Numbered from the stretch's first letter, positions 34,623 through 42,538 are shown. The stretch: 64,000 nt of DNA from Tenacibaculum sp. AHE14PA (GCF_019278465.1 NZ_CP058983.1:1363501-1427500), one strand, 5' to 3'. The notes: a model not told the origin generated them from the letters alone. Made by a program: numbers and translations.

Positions 34623-34624
34623 CT

Positions 34625-34655
34625 AAACTCAAACTTAACGGTTTGAGTTTTTTTT
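34625..34655 (+). terminator. terminator of tRNA-Met
   Basis: 10-bp perfect stem AAACTCAAAC / GTTTGAGTTT with loop TTAACG and a long T run, 2 bp after the tRNA. Confidence 0.9.
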
Positions 34656-34658
34656 TAC

Positions 34659-35090
34659 CTAAATTTTAGTAAACATTTTAAAATGCTCACCTACTTTATC
34701 AACATTAAATACTGCTCCTACTTTATTAAAAGTTAACTCTTCATAAAAAGAAACTGCCTCTTTACGAGCATTACACCATAAAATATGTGTGTTTTTTTGA
34801 CCTAAAATATTCTTTGATTCATTAATTATCTTTTTACCATAACCTTTACCTCTCACTTTTAAGACTGTAGCCATTCCTCTTAATTGGTATTGATCCTCTT
34901 CAAAACCCTCCATTTTATTTTTAATAAAACTTGCAACTCCTACTAACTCATTATTATGATAGGCGCCCAAATGAAAAGTACTTTCATCAAAATCTTCTTT
35001 AAATTTATACGGTAAATCAATTTCTTTTCGTAAAATAGATAATCTTATCTCGTAGGTATCTTCTGCTTTAATTTCTTTAATATTAATCAT
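34659..35090 (-). CDS. GNAT family N-acetyltransferase
   Basis: A 143-residue acetyltransferase. It has the GNAT core with HLGAYHNNELVGVASF, the acetyl-CoA loop RGMATVLKVRGKGYGKKII (motif A, R/Q-x-x-G-x-G), and WCNARKEAVSFYEELTFNKVG (motif B). The acceptor is unknown. Its start overlaps the stop of the upstream metallo-hydrolase gene by 4 nt (ATGA-type), so the two are co-translated. It ends toward the tRNA-Met terminator. Confidence 0.9.
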   Translation of the reverse strand: MINIKEIKAEDTYEIRLSILRKEIDLPYKFKEDFDESTFHLGAYHNNELVGVASFIKNKMEGFEEDQYQLRGMATVLKVRGKGYGKKIINESKNILGQKNTHILWCNARKEAVSFYEELTFNKVGAVFNVDKVGEHFKMFTKI

Positions 35091-35980
35091 TTCTTATCCT
35101 TTAAACTCTTATATATAGTTTCTCGAAATTTTTTAGCAGATATAAACCATGCTCCATATTCATCCTTATACTCTTTGGTAATATTACTATCTTTAGATAC
35201 TTCATCAAACGACTTTCCTTCATTTAAAGCTTCTTGCACACGACTTCTTAAAGTTACCAACATGTTTTTATAAATTTGTAACTCTTTCTTATTAGAAACA
35301 CTTCTATGTCCAGGAATAATTTTTGTTTTATCATCTGCAAGCATCAAAACCTTGCCTATAGACGCTATATAACCATCAATACTTCCACCCGTTTCTATAT
35401 CTATAAAAGGAAATTTTCCTTGAAAATAAGTATCTCCCATATGTATTACATTACTATTTAAAAAATACACATGAGAATCTCCGTCGGTATGTGCGTTATG
35501 AACATGAGACACTAAAATATCTTCATCATCTATATGAAACATCATATCTTTAGAAAAGGTTATTACAGGTAATGCTTCTTTTGGTGCTGCTTTTTTGTTT
35601 TTCCCTTTTACAACCTGATCCATACTCATTCTTTTTCTAACATTTTCCTGCGAAAATATTAAAACACCTTCTTTTTTTAGATTTTCATTTCCTCCTGTAT
35701 GATCTCCATGCCAATGTGTATTAACCAAATATTTTATTGGTTTATCTGTAATTTCTTTGATTTTACTGATAATTTTATCTGTTAAGTTCGCAAACTGATC
35801 ATCAATCATAAAAACACCTTCTTTTCCTACAAAAATTCCGATATTTCCACCTTGACCTTGCAACATATAAATATTTTCTGTTATTTTTTCAGAAGAAATT
35901 TTCACTTCTTTTTTTTGAGAAAAAACACCTAAACTAAATACACCTAATAAACTTACTGCTATTACTTTTTTAAATTTCAT
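35087..35980 (-). CDS. exported MBL-fold metallo-hydrolase
   Basis: A 297-residue metallo-beta-lactamase-fold protein with a signal peptide (KFKKVIAVSLLGVFSLGVFSQ), so periplasmic. The zinc motif HWHGDHTGG is complete; further ligands are His in AHTDGDSHVYF, Asp in HMGDTYFQGKFPF, and His in IIPGHRSVS. The GIFVGKEGVFMIDDQFA start of the fold is typical of the SoxH/quinoprotein-relay-like group rather than a proven beta-lactamase. Antibiotic hydrolysis is not established. It is coupled to the GNAT gene downstream. Repeated TAATTACAAGAA sequences lie in its upstream region. Confidence 0.88.
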   Translation of the reverse strand: MKFKKVIAVSLLGVFSLGVFSQKKEVKISSEKITENIYMLQGQGGNIGIFVGKEGVFMIDDQFANLTDKIISKIKEITDKPIKYLVNTHWHGDHTGGNENLKKEGVLIFSQENVRKRMSMDQVVKGKNKKAAPKEALPVITFSKDMMFHIDDEDILVSHVHNAHTDGDSHVYFLNSNVIHMGDTYFQGKFPFIDIETGGSIDGYIASIGKVLMLADDKTKIIPGHRSVSNKKELQIYKNMLVTLRSRVQEALNEGKSFDEVSKDSNITKEYKDEYGAWFISAKKFRETIYKSLKDKK

Positions 35981-36015
35981 GATTTTAATTTTAAATACAC
36001 AACTATTAACGAACT

Positions 36016-36055
36016 TTGTAATTACAAGAAGTAAGTTACCATATAATTACAAGAA
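36016..36055. promoter_or_regulatory. repeated operator-like sequence upstream of the MBL-fold gene
   Basis: TAATTACAAGAA occurs twice, at 36019-36030 and 36044-36055, with 25-bp spacing. The first copy is part of the perfect 12-bp palindrome TTGTAATTACAA (36016-36027). Its position 36-75 bp upstream of the minus-strand start suggests a regulator site. Confidence 0.35.
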
Positions 36056-36118
36056 ACGAAACTCTTATTAATATTCTATAAAATTTTAAACTATTAATGA
36101 ATATCAGCTTTAAACCTA

Positions 36119-36511
36119 TTGATAAAAAAGATAAATACAACTACTTCTACTAATCTTTTAAAAGAACGTGTATTAGAAATGGCTACTTATAACACATACG
36201 AGTGTGTTAATATTTTTGATGATAATTTATTAATTGGTATTTCTGGCCTTTGGTATAGTATGCGTCATTACCTGGGAAAAAGTGTAGAACCAGATCATGT
36301 TATTATTGATAAAAAATACCGCGGTAAAAATTTAGGAAAGCTATTTTTTGAATGGATTTACGATTATACAAAAGCTAAAGGATGTGAAGCAGCCGAATTA
36401 AACACTTATACAGGCAATAGGAAGTCACATAAATTTTATTATAATGAAGGATTTGAGATCTATGATTTTCATTTCGTGAAAGTTATGAGAGAAGATCAAA
36501 AATTTTATTAA
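36119..36511 (+). CDS. GNAT family N-acetyltransferase, unusual or disrupted start
   Basis: A 130-residue acetyltransferase core: LLKERVLEMATYNTYECV, then DNLLIGISGLWYSMRHYLGKSVEPDHVIID, the acetyl-CoA loop KKYRGKNLGKLFFEWIYDY, and GCEAAELNTYTGNRKSHKFYYNEGFEIYDFHFVKV. The family normally has some 15-20 more residues at the N-terminus. The only in-frame start upstream of the core is TTG at 36119. An ATG at 36097 lies in another frame that stops after 18 codons, while the correct frame remains coding-like back to 36098. A short frameshift at the N-terminus, or a non-ATG start, is likely. Confidence 0.7.
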   Translation: MIKKINTTTSTNLLKERVLEMATYNTYECVNIFDDNLLIGISGLWYSMRHYLGKSVEPDHVIIDKKYRGKNLGKLFFEWIYDYTKAKGCEAAELNTYTGNRKSHKFYYNEGFEIYDFHFVKVMREDQKFY

Positions 36512-36528
36512 TTTTATGTAAAAAACCA

Positions 36529-36558
36529 TTGTAAATTCTAGAAACTATTTTATATTTG
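36529..36558 (+). promoter_or_regulatory. promoter of the tRNA-Gly cluster
   Basis: TTG (36529-36531), 19-bp spacer, TATATTTG (36551-36558). A transcription start about 60 bp before the first tRNA-Gly is implied. Confidence 0.75.
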
Positions 36559-36627
36559 CAACCGCTTTACAATAGAACTTATTTTTATTTAAAAGCACAG
36601 CAAGTAATTGCAATAATCTTTACCAAT

Positions 36628-36700
36628 GCGAAAGTAGCTCAGTTGGTAGAGCGTCAGCCTTCCAAGCTGAATGTCGCCAGTTCGAACCTGGTCTTTCGCT
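36628..36700 (+). tRNA. tRNA-Gly (TCC), copy 1
   Basis: 73-nt cloverleaf: acceptor GCGAAAG/CTTTCGC, D arm GCTC...GAGC, anticodon stem TCAGC/GCTGA with loop CTTCCAA (TCC), T arm GCCAG-TTCGAAC-CTGGT, discriminator T. Copy 1 of three identical genes in a 116-bp tandem repeat. Confidence 0.96.
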
Positions 36701-36743
36701 CCAAGTCTTTAAAAGGTAGACTCTAAAATCTTTATTTACCAAT

Positions 36744-36816
36744 GCGAAAGTAGCTCAGTTGGTAGAGCGTCAGCCTTCCAAGCTGAATGTCGCCAGTTCG
36801 AACCTGGTCTTTCGCT
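36744..36816 (+). tRNA. tRNA-Gly (TCC), copy 2
   Basis: Identical in sequence to copy 1, starting exactly 116 bp later. The spacer between copies is also almost identical. Confidence 0.96.
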
Positions 36817-36859
36817 CAAAGTCTTTAAAAGATAGACTCTAAAATCTTTATTTACCAAT

Positions 36860-36932
36860 GCGAAAGTAGCTCAGTTGGTAGAGCGTCAGCCTTCCAAGCT
36901 GAATGTCGCCAGTTCGAACCTGGTCTTTCGCT
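36860..36932 (+). tRNA. tRNA-Gly (TCC), copy 3
   Basis: Identical in sequence to copies 1 and 2, again at 116-bp spacing, and followed directly by the terminator at 36934-36963. Confidence 0.96.
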
Positions 36933-36933
36933 C

Positions 36934-36963
36934 AAAAAGCCGAAACATTTGTTTCGGCTTTTT
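36934..36963. terminator. bidirectional terminator
   Basis: 13-bp stem AAAAAGCCGAAAC / GTTTCGGCTTTTT with loop ATTT. It ends the tRNA-Gly cluster (+) and the rhomboid gene (-). Confidence 0.9.
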
Positions 36964-36968
36964 TTATT

Positions 36969-37610
36969 TTACTTCTTTAATTTATCTCCAAATAAGAACA
37001 ACCCCACTATAATCGCTCCGATAATTCCGATCATTAAAGTATTATTCCCCACAACACTCGGCTTTAACAATATTGTTAACACATAACCTCCTATTGCACC
37101 CCCTAAATGTGCAGAATGCCCAACGTTACCTACTTGGTTTTTCATTCCGTAGATTGAATACAGTAAATACCCAATACCAAAAATATAACCTGGCAAAGGA
37201 ATAGGAATTGGTAACATGATTAATTCCATATCTGGATAGAGCATTATTGATGAAAAAATAACACCAGATACAGCTCCCGAAGCACCAACAGCACTATAAT
37301 ATAATTCTTCTTTATGTTGATATAATGAATACAGACTTCCTGAAACCAAACTACCAACGTAAATCAGCAAGAAATAAGGAGTTCCGAAATTAACAACCAC
37401 TACTTTTCCAAAAAGATACAAAGCATACATGTTAAACCCTAAATGCATCCAATCTACATGTAAAAAACCCGATGTTAGCATTCGTAATTTATCGCCGCTT
37501 AGTATCTTCTGTACTTGAAACTTGTATTTATCAAAAAAAACAAGATCATTAAAACCTTTATAAGAAATTAAAACGTTTGCGACTATTAGTATTAAAATAA
37601 TTTGACTCAT
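36969..37610 (-). CDS. rhomboid family intramembrane serine protease
   Basis: A 213-residue membrane protease with six predicted helices. The catalytic serine is in the GASGAVSG motif (Ser111) and the catalytic histidine in SAHLGGAIGG (His168). The oxyanion/loop region has GFLHVDWMHLGFNMYALYLFG, as in bacterial rhomboids. It cleaves membrane proteins within the bilayer; the substrate is unknown. It is transcribed alone and ends at the shared terminator. Confidence 0.93.
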   Translation of the reverse strand: MSQIILILIVANVLISYKGFNDLVFFDKYKFQVQKILSGDKLRMLTSGFLHVDWMHLGFNMYALYLFGKVVVVNFGTPYFLLIYVGSLVSGSLYSLYQHKEELYYSAVGASGAVSGVIFSSIMLYPDMELIMLPIPIPLPGYIFGIGYLLYSIYGMKNQVGNVGHSAHLGGAIGGYVLTILLKPSVVGNNTLMIGIIGAIIVGLFLFGDKLKK

Positions 37611-37701
37611 ATTTTATATTTAATACCACAAAAATAATCAAAAGTTAATAAAGCAAATGATTAATAATTTAATGCGATATTTGCATTTTTAAATTTACAA
37701 T

Positions 37702-38613
37702 ATGAAGTTTTTTACATTTGCCATTACCTACCCTTTTATATGGTTACTATCAAGATTACCTATGGGAATTTTATATTTATTTTCAGACTTTTTCTTTTTT
37801 GTATTATACCATATTCTTGGTTATAGAAAAAAAACTATTATAGGTAATTTAAACACAGCTTTTCCTAATAAAAAAAGAAAAGAGATAAATAAATTATCAA
37901 GAAAATTCTCTAGACACTTTGTTGATTTAATTTTTGAAAGCATTAAATCTTTTACTATTAGTGAAAAAGAAATACTAAAAAGATACAAATACAAAAACCC
38001 TGAATTGATAAACGAATTAACAAAACAAGGAAAAAGTATTGCTCTAGTTGGCGCTCATCAAGCAAATTGGGAATGGGCTTTTGCAATGCCTAAATTCTTA
38101 GATATTAATTGTTACGGAGCCTATACGAAAATACAAAATCCATATTTTGAAAAAAAGATAAAAACTTCAAGAACCAAATTTGGTTTCGAAGGAGTTCCTA
38201 CAATTGAATTTAATAAAACCATTAGTAGCAGAGAAGCAAAAAAAATACAAACTCTTTATATTTTACTAAGTGATCAATCACCTAAAGTACGTAAAACAAG
38301 ATATTGGTCTCATTTTTTAAATAAAAAAGTACCTGTACATACTGGCGCTGAAATCTTAGCTAAAAAATACGACTTAACAGTTGTTAACATGAATACCACA
38401 AAGATTAAACGAGGATATTTTGAAACTGAATTTGAACTAATAACAGACAACCCTAAAAGTTTTGATAATTTTGAAATAACAGATAAGTTTTTAGAAATAA
38501 CAGAAAGAAATATAAATAAACAACCAGAGTGCTATTTATGGTCTCACAAACGCTTTAAGCACAAAGACAAATACGACGAATGGTTAAAAATCAGAAAAAC
38601 TTCTCAAAAATAA
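37702..38613 (+). CDS. lysophospholipid/lipid A acyltransferase, LpxL/HtrB-like
   Basis: A 303-residue inner-membrane acyltransferase. An N-terminal helix (FTFAITYPFIWLLSRLPMGILYLFSDFFFFVLYHIL) is followed by RKKTIIGNLNTAF and the catalytic H-x4-E motif in GAHQANWEWA (His119, Glu124). LLSDQSPKVRKTRYW and the C-terminal PECYLWSHKRFKHK complete the family pattern. It probably adds a secondary acyl chain to lipid A on the cytoplasmic face. The acyl donor and acceptor position are not inferable. It ends in a terminator whose left arm overlaps the final codons. Confidence 0.9.
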   Translation: MKFFTFAITYPFIWLLSRLPMGILYLFSDFFFFVLYHILGYRKKTIIGNLNTAFPNKKRKEINKLSRKFSRHFVDLIFESIKSFTISEKEILKRYKYKNPELINELTKQGKSIALVGAHQANWEWAFAMPKFLDINCYGAYTKIQNPYFEKKIKTSRTKFGFEGVPTIEFNKTISSREAKKIQTLYILLSDQSPKVRKTRYWSHFLNKKVPVHTGAEILAKKYDLTVVNMNTTKIKRGYFETEFELITDNPKSFDNFEITDKFLEITERNINKQPECYLWSHKRFKHKDKYDEWLKIRKTSQK

Positions 38614-38626
38614 TTGAGAAGTTTTT
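38595..38626 (+). terminator. terminator of the LpxL-like gene
   Basis: 13-bp stem AAAAACTTCTCAA / TTGAGAAGTTTTT overlapping the stop codon, followed by a T run. Confidence 0.8.
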
Positions 38627-38641
38627 TTTTGCTTTAAATTA

Positions 38642-38671
38642 AAAAAGTCTTCTCAAATGAGAAGACTTTTT
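38642..38671 (-). terminator. terminator of tRNA-His
   Basis: 14-bp perfect stem AAAAAGTCTTCTCA / TGAGAAGACTTTTT with a 2-nt loop, immediately 3' of tRNA-His on the minus strand. Confidence 0.85.
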
Positions 38672-38672
38672 G

Positions 38673-38746
38673 GGTGGAAGACGGGATTCGAACCCGCGAC
38701 CCTCGGTACCACAAACCGATACTCTAACCAACTGAGCTACAACCAC
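38673..38746 (-). tRNA. tRNA-His (GTG)
   Basis: 74-nt cloverleaf with anticodon GTG in loop TTGTGGT. D arm GCTC...GAGT, T arm GCGGG-TTCGAAT-CCCGT and discriminator C73. A G lies at -1 (38747), as required for tRNA-His. The acceptor stem GTGGTTG/CTTCCAC has two T-T oppositions at positions 5-68 and 6-67. A consensus promoter and a terminator frame it, so it is probably functional. Confidence 0.92.
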
Positions 38747-38763
38747 CATGTAACTTGCGGGTG

Positions 38764-38793
38764 CAAATATACAACAGTTTCTAACTTCTGCAA
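38764..38793 (-). promoter_or_regulatory. promoter of tRNA-His
   Basis: On the minus strand TTG (plus 38791-38793), 19-bp spacer, TATATTTG (plus 38764-38771), 16 bp before the tRNA. Confidence 0.78.
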
Positions 38794-38802
38794 AACTTTT
38801 TT

Positions 38803-39519
38803 TTAAATTAATTTACTTAAATTTTCAACAGCAACGTAACGCTCTGAGGTAAAACCTTCTGCATAATCTACACCTATTAATCTTCCTAAATCTTTTGCTC
38901 TATAATTTATACTATCTGTAAAATTCTTACTTGTTATTGGCGTTTCTGGTTCATTACTTGTCGGATCAAAGAACTGAGAACTGTATGCTAAAACTGAAGC
39001 TTCTTTTTTATCCATAAATCCAGTTACATCAACTACAAAATCTGGCTCAATATTTTTCCATTGTATGTAATGATATACTTGTTTCGGTCGCCATTTTTCT
39101 TGTAGCTCACCATCTAACTCAGTTTCAATCTTCATCAAACCACTTAAAAAACAAGCATCAGAAACAACTTTACTTCCTTTCGGATGATCAATATGCCTAT
39201 CATCAATTGCATTGCACAATACAATGTCTGGCTTGTACTTACGAATCATTTTTACAATAGCCAATTGACGCTCTTTATCATTAATAAAAAAACCATCAGC
39301 AAAGCCTAAATTTTCACGAACGGAAACTCCTAGAATCTCAGCAGAATTTGCAGCTTCCCTATCTCTAATATCAGCAGAACCTCTTGTACCAAGTTCTCCC
39401 CTAGTTAAATCTACAATACCTACTTTTTTACCTAATGATATTTCTTTCGCAATCGTAGCGCCACAACCTAATTCAACATCATCTGGATGCGCTCCGAACG
39501 CCAATATATTTAATTTCAT
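38803..39519 (-). CDS. bshB1: bacillithiol biosynthesis deacetylase BshB1
   Basis: Removes the acetyl group from GlcNAc-malate in bacillithiol synthesis. The 238-residue LmbE-type zinc deacetylase begins KLNILAFGAHPDDVELGCG with the AHPDD metal motif. It continues with LTRGELGTRGSADIRDREA, DDRHIDHPKGS (third metal ligand) and the BshB1 C-terminus GRLIGVDYAEGFTSERYVAV. It lies 8 bp downstream of a PLP enzyme of cysteine/methionine metabolism on the same strand, so cysteine supply and bacillithiol synthesis may be linked by transcription. bshC is at 6350-7936. Confidence 0.95.
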   Translation of the reverse strand: MKLNILAFGAHPDDVELGCGATIAKEISLGKKVGIVDLTRGELGTRGSADIRDREAANSAEILGVSVRENLGFADGFFINDKERQLAIVKMIRKYKPDIVLCNAIDDRHIDHPKGSKVVSDACFLSGLMKIETELDGELQEKWRPKQVYHYIQWKNIEPDFVVDVTGFMDKKEASVLAYSSQFFDPTSNEPETPITSKNFTDSINYRAKDLGRLIGVDYAEGFTSERYVAVENLSKLI

Positions 39520-39527
39520 CTATTTTA

Positions 39528-40673
39528 TTATTTTAAAGCTTGCTCTATATCTTCTATTAAATCTTCTGTTTCTTCTATACCTACTGAAAAACGAATTAAA
39601 CCATCCTTTATTCCTTGATTTGCTCTTTCTTCGGATGATAATAAAGAGTGAGAAGTTTCAGAAGGACTTAACATCGTGCTTTCAATACCCGCTAAACTCA
39701 TTGATGGCTTTATTAATTGTAATCTATTCATAAAATCCATCGCGTTTAAACTTTCATTTAACTCAAAAGAAAGCATCCCTCCGTAGTATTTCATTTGAGA
39801 AACTGCTAGCTCATGATTTTCATGAGATTTTAAACCCGGATAATATACTTTTGATACTTGCTTATTACTCTCTAAATAAGTCGCCATTTTTAAAGCATTT
39901 TCACTTTGATGCTTTACCCTTAAATTTAACGTTTTTAAACTACGTTCTAACATCCACACCGTAAAATCACTTAAACTTCCTCCTAAGTTTTTGGCAAGAT
40001 TCCAAATTCTATCAATATGCTTATCTGATGCAGCTACGGCTCCTGCTAAAATATCAGAATGTCCTCCCATATATTTGGTTGCCGAATGCAGCATAATATC
40101 AATACCAAAATCAGCAGGTGTTTGGTTTATTGGCGATGCAAATGTATTATCAATCATTGTTATAAGCTTATTTTCCTTAACCAAATTAGCCACTGCTTTT
40201 ATATCAACAATTTTTAATAATGGGTTTGATGGAGTCTCAATAAAAATAACCTTTGTATTTGGCTTTATCTCTTTTTTAAAATCCTCAATATTTAAACTTT
40301 TCGTAAAAGAATATTCAATTCCGAATTTATCAAACTCTTCAACAACAAAATTATATGTACCTCCATATAATGTTTCTTGCAATATAATATGATCTCCTTT
40401 TTGTAAAAAAGCAAGCATTGTTGTGCTTATTGCTGCCATTCCTGATCCAAAAATTAAAGCTCCTTCTGTTTTCTCTAGAGCTGCTATCTTCTTACATAAA
40501 TACTCTTGATTAGGCGTATTAAATGAACGTGGATATCTTTTTACATCTACCGCATCAAATTCATAAGATGTAGACATGAATATAGGCGAAATGGCTCCTT
40601 TAAATTGCTCGTCTTTTATTTCTCCTACATGCGTACATATAGTATTTATACCTAGTTCACTGTTTTTTTTCAT
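39528..40673 (-). CDS. PLP-dependent trans-sulfuration enzyme (Cys/Met metabolism family)
   Basis: A 381-residue fold-type I PLP enzyme of the cystathionine gamma-synthase/gamma-lyase group. It shows TICTHVGEIKDEQFKGAISPIFMSTSYEF at the N-terminus, ALIFGSGMAAIST, LYGGTYNF, FIETPSNPLLKI, and the PLP lysine in HSATKYMGGHSDILAGAV. The C-terminal SLAGIESTMLSP and ALIRFSVGIEETEDLI-like ending are typical. Whether it is cystathionine gamma-synthase, gamma-lyase or methionine gamma-lyase is unclear from the motifs. It is upstream of bshB1 and probably co-transcribed. Confidence 0.88.
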   Translation of the reverse strand: MKKNSELGINTICTHVGEIKDEQFKGAISPIFMSTSYEFDAVDVKRYPRSFNTPNQEYLCKKIAALEKTEGALIFGSGMAAISTTMLAFLQKGDHIILQETLYGGTYNFVVEEFDKFGIEYSFTKSLNIEDFKKEIKPNTKVIFIETPSNPLLKIVDIKAVANLVKENKLITMIDNTFASPINQTPADFGIDIMLHSATKYMGGHSDILAGAVAASDKHIDRIWNLAKNLGGSLSDFTVWMLERSLKTLNLRVKHQSENALKMATYLESNKQVSKVYYPGLKSHENHELAVSQMKYYGGMLSFELNESLNAMDFMNRLQLIKPSMSLAGIESTMLSPSETSHSLLSSEERANQGIKDGLIRFSVGIEETEDLIEDIEQALK

Positions 40674-40746
40674 CTTTACGAAATTTAGCAGCTAATTTAC
40701 TAAATCCATTTTCGTTTTGAAATAAAATATCGATATCTTCGTACTT

Positions 40747-41505
40747 ATGATTAGAATTGCCATTATTGGAGGCGGAAATGTAGCAACACACTTAGCGAGT
40801 GCTTTTAATAAAACTAAAGAAGTTTCTTTAGTGCAAGTGTATGCCAGAAATATTGAGCAAATTGCGTTTTTAAAGCAAGAAGTTAGCGTAACAGATAACT
40901 TAGGTTTATTAAAAGATGCCGATGTTTATATCATTGCTGTTTCTGATGATGCTATAACTGAAGTTTCATCAAAAATTAATAAAAAAGATAGCCTAATTGT
41001 TCACACCTCTGGAAGTGCTTCATTAGACTCGCTAAAAAACAAAGGTAGAAAAGGTGTTTTTTACCTCTTGCAAAGTTTTTCTAAAGACAAGGCTGTTGAT
41101 TTTAGTGAAATTCCGTTTTGCCTAGAGGCTGAAAACGAAGAAGATTTAACTACGCTAAAAACAATTGCCAAGACTATCGGAAAAAAAATATATTCTATTA
41201 ATTCCGTGCAACGTAAAACAATACATGTAGCTGCTGTTTTTGTAAATAACTTTACAAATCACTTTTACAAAATTGGTGAAGATATTTGCAAAGAACATCA
41301 AGTTCCTTTTGAAATTTTACAACCTTTAATTCAGGAAACAGCAAGGAAAATTATCTCCTTAAATCCAGAAGAAGCTCAAACTGGACCTGCGAAGAGAAAC
41401 GATCAAAAAACGATTCAGAATCATTTAGAGTTACTCAATAAAGAACAACAAGAAATGTATCAACTTATTACAAATTCAATCCAAAAAAATGGAAAAAAGT
41501 TATAA
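40747..41505 (+). CDS. Rossmann-fold DUF2520 domain-containing protein
   Basis: A 252-residue NAD(P)-binding protein. The N-terminal Rossmann fold has IAIIGGGNVATHLASAF and DVYIIAVSDDAI; HTSGSASLDSL and GVFYLLQSFSKD follow. The C-terminal DUF2520 part has KTIHVAAVFVNNFTNHFYKIGEDICKEH, as in ketopantoate-reductase-like proteins. Substrate unknown. It overlaps the KdsC-like phosphatase gene by 17 nt, so the two are translated from one mRNA. Confidence 0.9.
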   Translation: MIRIAIIGGGNVATHLASAFNKTKEVSLVQVYARNIEQIAFLKQEVSVTDNLGLLKDADVYIIAVSDDAITEVSSKINKKDSLIVHTSGSASLDSLKNKGRKGVFYLLQSFSKDKAVDFSEIPFCLEAENEEDLTTLKTIAKTIGKKIYSINSVQRKTIHVAAVFVNNFTNHFYKIGEDICKEHQVPFEILQPLIQETARKIISLNPEEAQTGPAKRNDQKTIQNHLELLNKEQQEMYQLITNSIQKNGKKL

Positions 41506-42016
41506 AGAAATATTACCTCAAATAGATACTTTAATTTTTGACGTGGACGGCGTTTTAACAAACGGAATCGTAACCGTTTTTCCTGACGGACAATTAGTGC
41601 GCCAAATGAATATTAAAGACGGATACGCTTTAAAAGCAGCTGTAAAAGCAGGTTTTAAGGTTTGTATTATTTCTGGAGGAAAAAATGAAGGAGTTCGTAC
41701 TCGATTAGCCAACTTAGGCATTACTGATATTTATTTAGGCGCGCATGATAAAATTAAACAGTTTAACGAACTTATAGAAAAGTACAATTTAAAATCAGAA
41801 AACGTGTTATACATGGGTGATGATATTCCTGATTATGCGGTTATGAAACTGGTTGGAATGCCATGTTGCCCTAATGATGCTGCAAGAGAAATTCAGCAAG
41901 TATCTAAATATATTTCCGATAAAACTGGTGGAAATGGCTGTGCTCGCGATGTTATAGAACAAGTATTAAGGGTTCAAGGAAAATGGAACAACAATTTTGA
42001 TGCTCAATACGATTAA
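41489..42016 (+). CDS. KDO 8-phosphate phosphatase-like HAD hydrolase
   Basis: A 175-residue HAD-IIIA phosphatase. The catalytic motif FDVDGVLTNG has nucleophile Asp18 and Asp20. The family pattern continues with GYALKAAVKAGFKVCIISGG, NLGITDIYLGAHDKI, VLYMGDDIPDYAVM and KTGGNGCARDVIEQVL. It is like KdsC, which makes KDO for LPS, though substrate specificity is inferred. The N-terminus overlaps the preceding DUF2520 gene. Confidence 0.9.
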   Translation: MEKSYKEILPQIDTLIFDVDGVLTNGIVTVFPDGQLVRQMNIKDGYALKAAVKAGFKVCIISGGKNEGVRTRLANLGITDIYLGAHDKIKQFNELIEKYNLKSENVLYMGDDIPDYAVMKLVGMPCCPNDAAREIQQVSKYISDKTGGNGCARDVIEQVLRVQGKWNNNFDAQYD

Positions 42017-42064
42017 ATGGAACAATTTTTGAAAACTAAATACTATATTAAAAACACAATAAAA

Positions 42065-42487
42065 ATGAAAAACACTATTTTAATTTTTTTATTAATTATT
42101 AGCTCTTCTATAAGTGCTCAAACTATTTTTGGTAAATGGGAAAACCGTGATGAAGAAACCAATAAGGTAGATTCTGTAATTGAAGTTTATGAAAAAGGCG
42201 GCAAAGCTTTTGCTAAAATTATAGAAATCACAGACAAAAACAGACAAGATGTTTTATGTACAGAATGTAGCGGTAAACGTAAAGACACTCCTATTTTAGG
42301 AATGAATATTTTAACTGGTTTAGAAAAAGATGGTGATGAATGGAGCGGTGGAAAAATACTAGATCCTAAAAACGGAAAAGAATACAAATGCTACATTCAG
42401 TTAGACTCTAGTAATAAATTAAAAGTACGTGGTTATCTTGGGTTTGCTGCCTTTGGTAGAACTTCATATTGGTATCGTAAAAAATAA
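42065..42487 (+). CDS. DUF2147 domain-containing exported protein
   Basis: About 140 residues from the ATG at 42065, which begins a signal peptide (KNTILIFLLIISSSISAQ); an upstream in-frame ATG at 42017 would add 16 non-signal residues and is less likely. The mature protein has FGKWENRDEETNKVDSVIEVYEKGGKAFAKI, CTECSGKRKDTPILGMNIL and a beta-rich C-terminus FGRTSYWYRK typical of DUF2147. It is probably periplasmic. Function not established. It follows the KdsC-like gene on the same strand and ends before a perfect terminator stem. Confidence 0.87.
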   Translation: MKNTILIFLLIISSSISAQTIFGKWENRDEETNKVDSVIEVYEKGGKAFAKIIEITDKNRQDVLCTECSGKRKDTPILGMNILTGLEKDGDEWSGGKILDPKNGKEYKCYIQLDSSNKLKVRGYLGFAAFGRTSYWYRKK

Positions 42488-42503
42488 TTTTTTTCTTTTC
42501 CAT

Positions 42504-42538
42504 AAAAAACTCTAACTACTCGCTAGTTAGAGTTTTTT
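42504..42538 (+). terminator. terminator of the DUF2147 gene
   Basis: 15-bp perfect stem AAAAAACTCTAACTA / TAGTTAGAGTTTTTT with loop CTCGC. Confidence 0.92.

Noticed and set aside
35087..35980. MBL-fold protein considered as a subclass B carbapenemase
   Set aside because: The zinc motif is shared by many hydrolases and the rest of the sequence looks like the SoxH-like group; beta-lactamase activity cannot be claimed.
36628..36932. 116-bp periodic repeat considered as a CRISPR-like array
   Set aside because: The repeated part is a complete tRNA-Gly and the spacers are the same; no cas genes are present.
39500..40746. Searched for a SAM riboswitch or T-box before the Cys/Met PLP enzyme
   Set aside because: The upstream gap is only about 70 bp and shows no matching fold.
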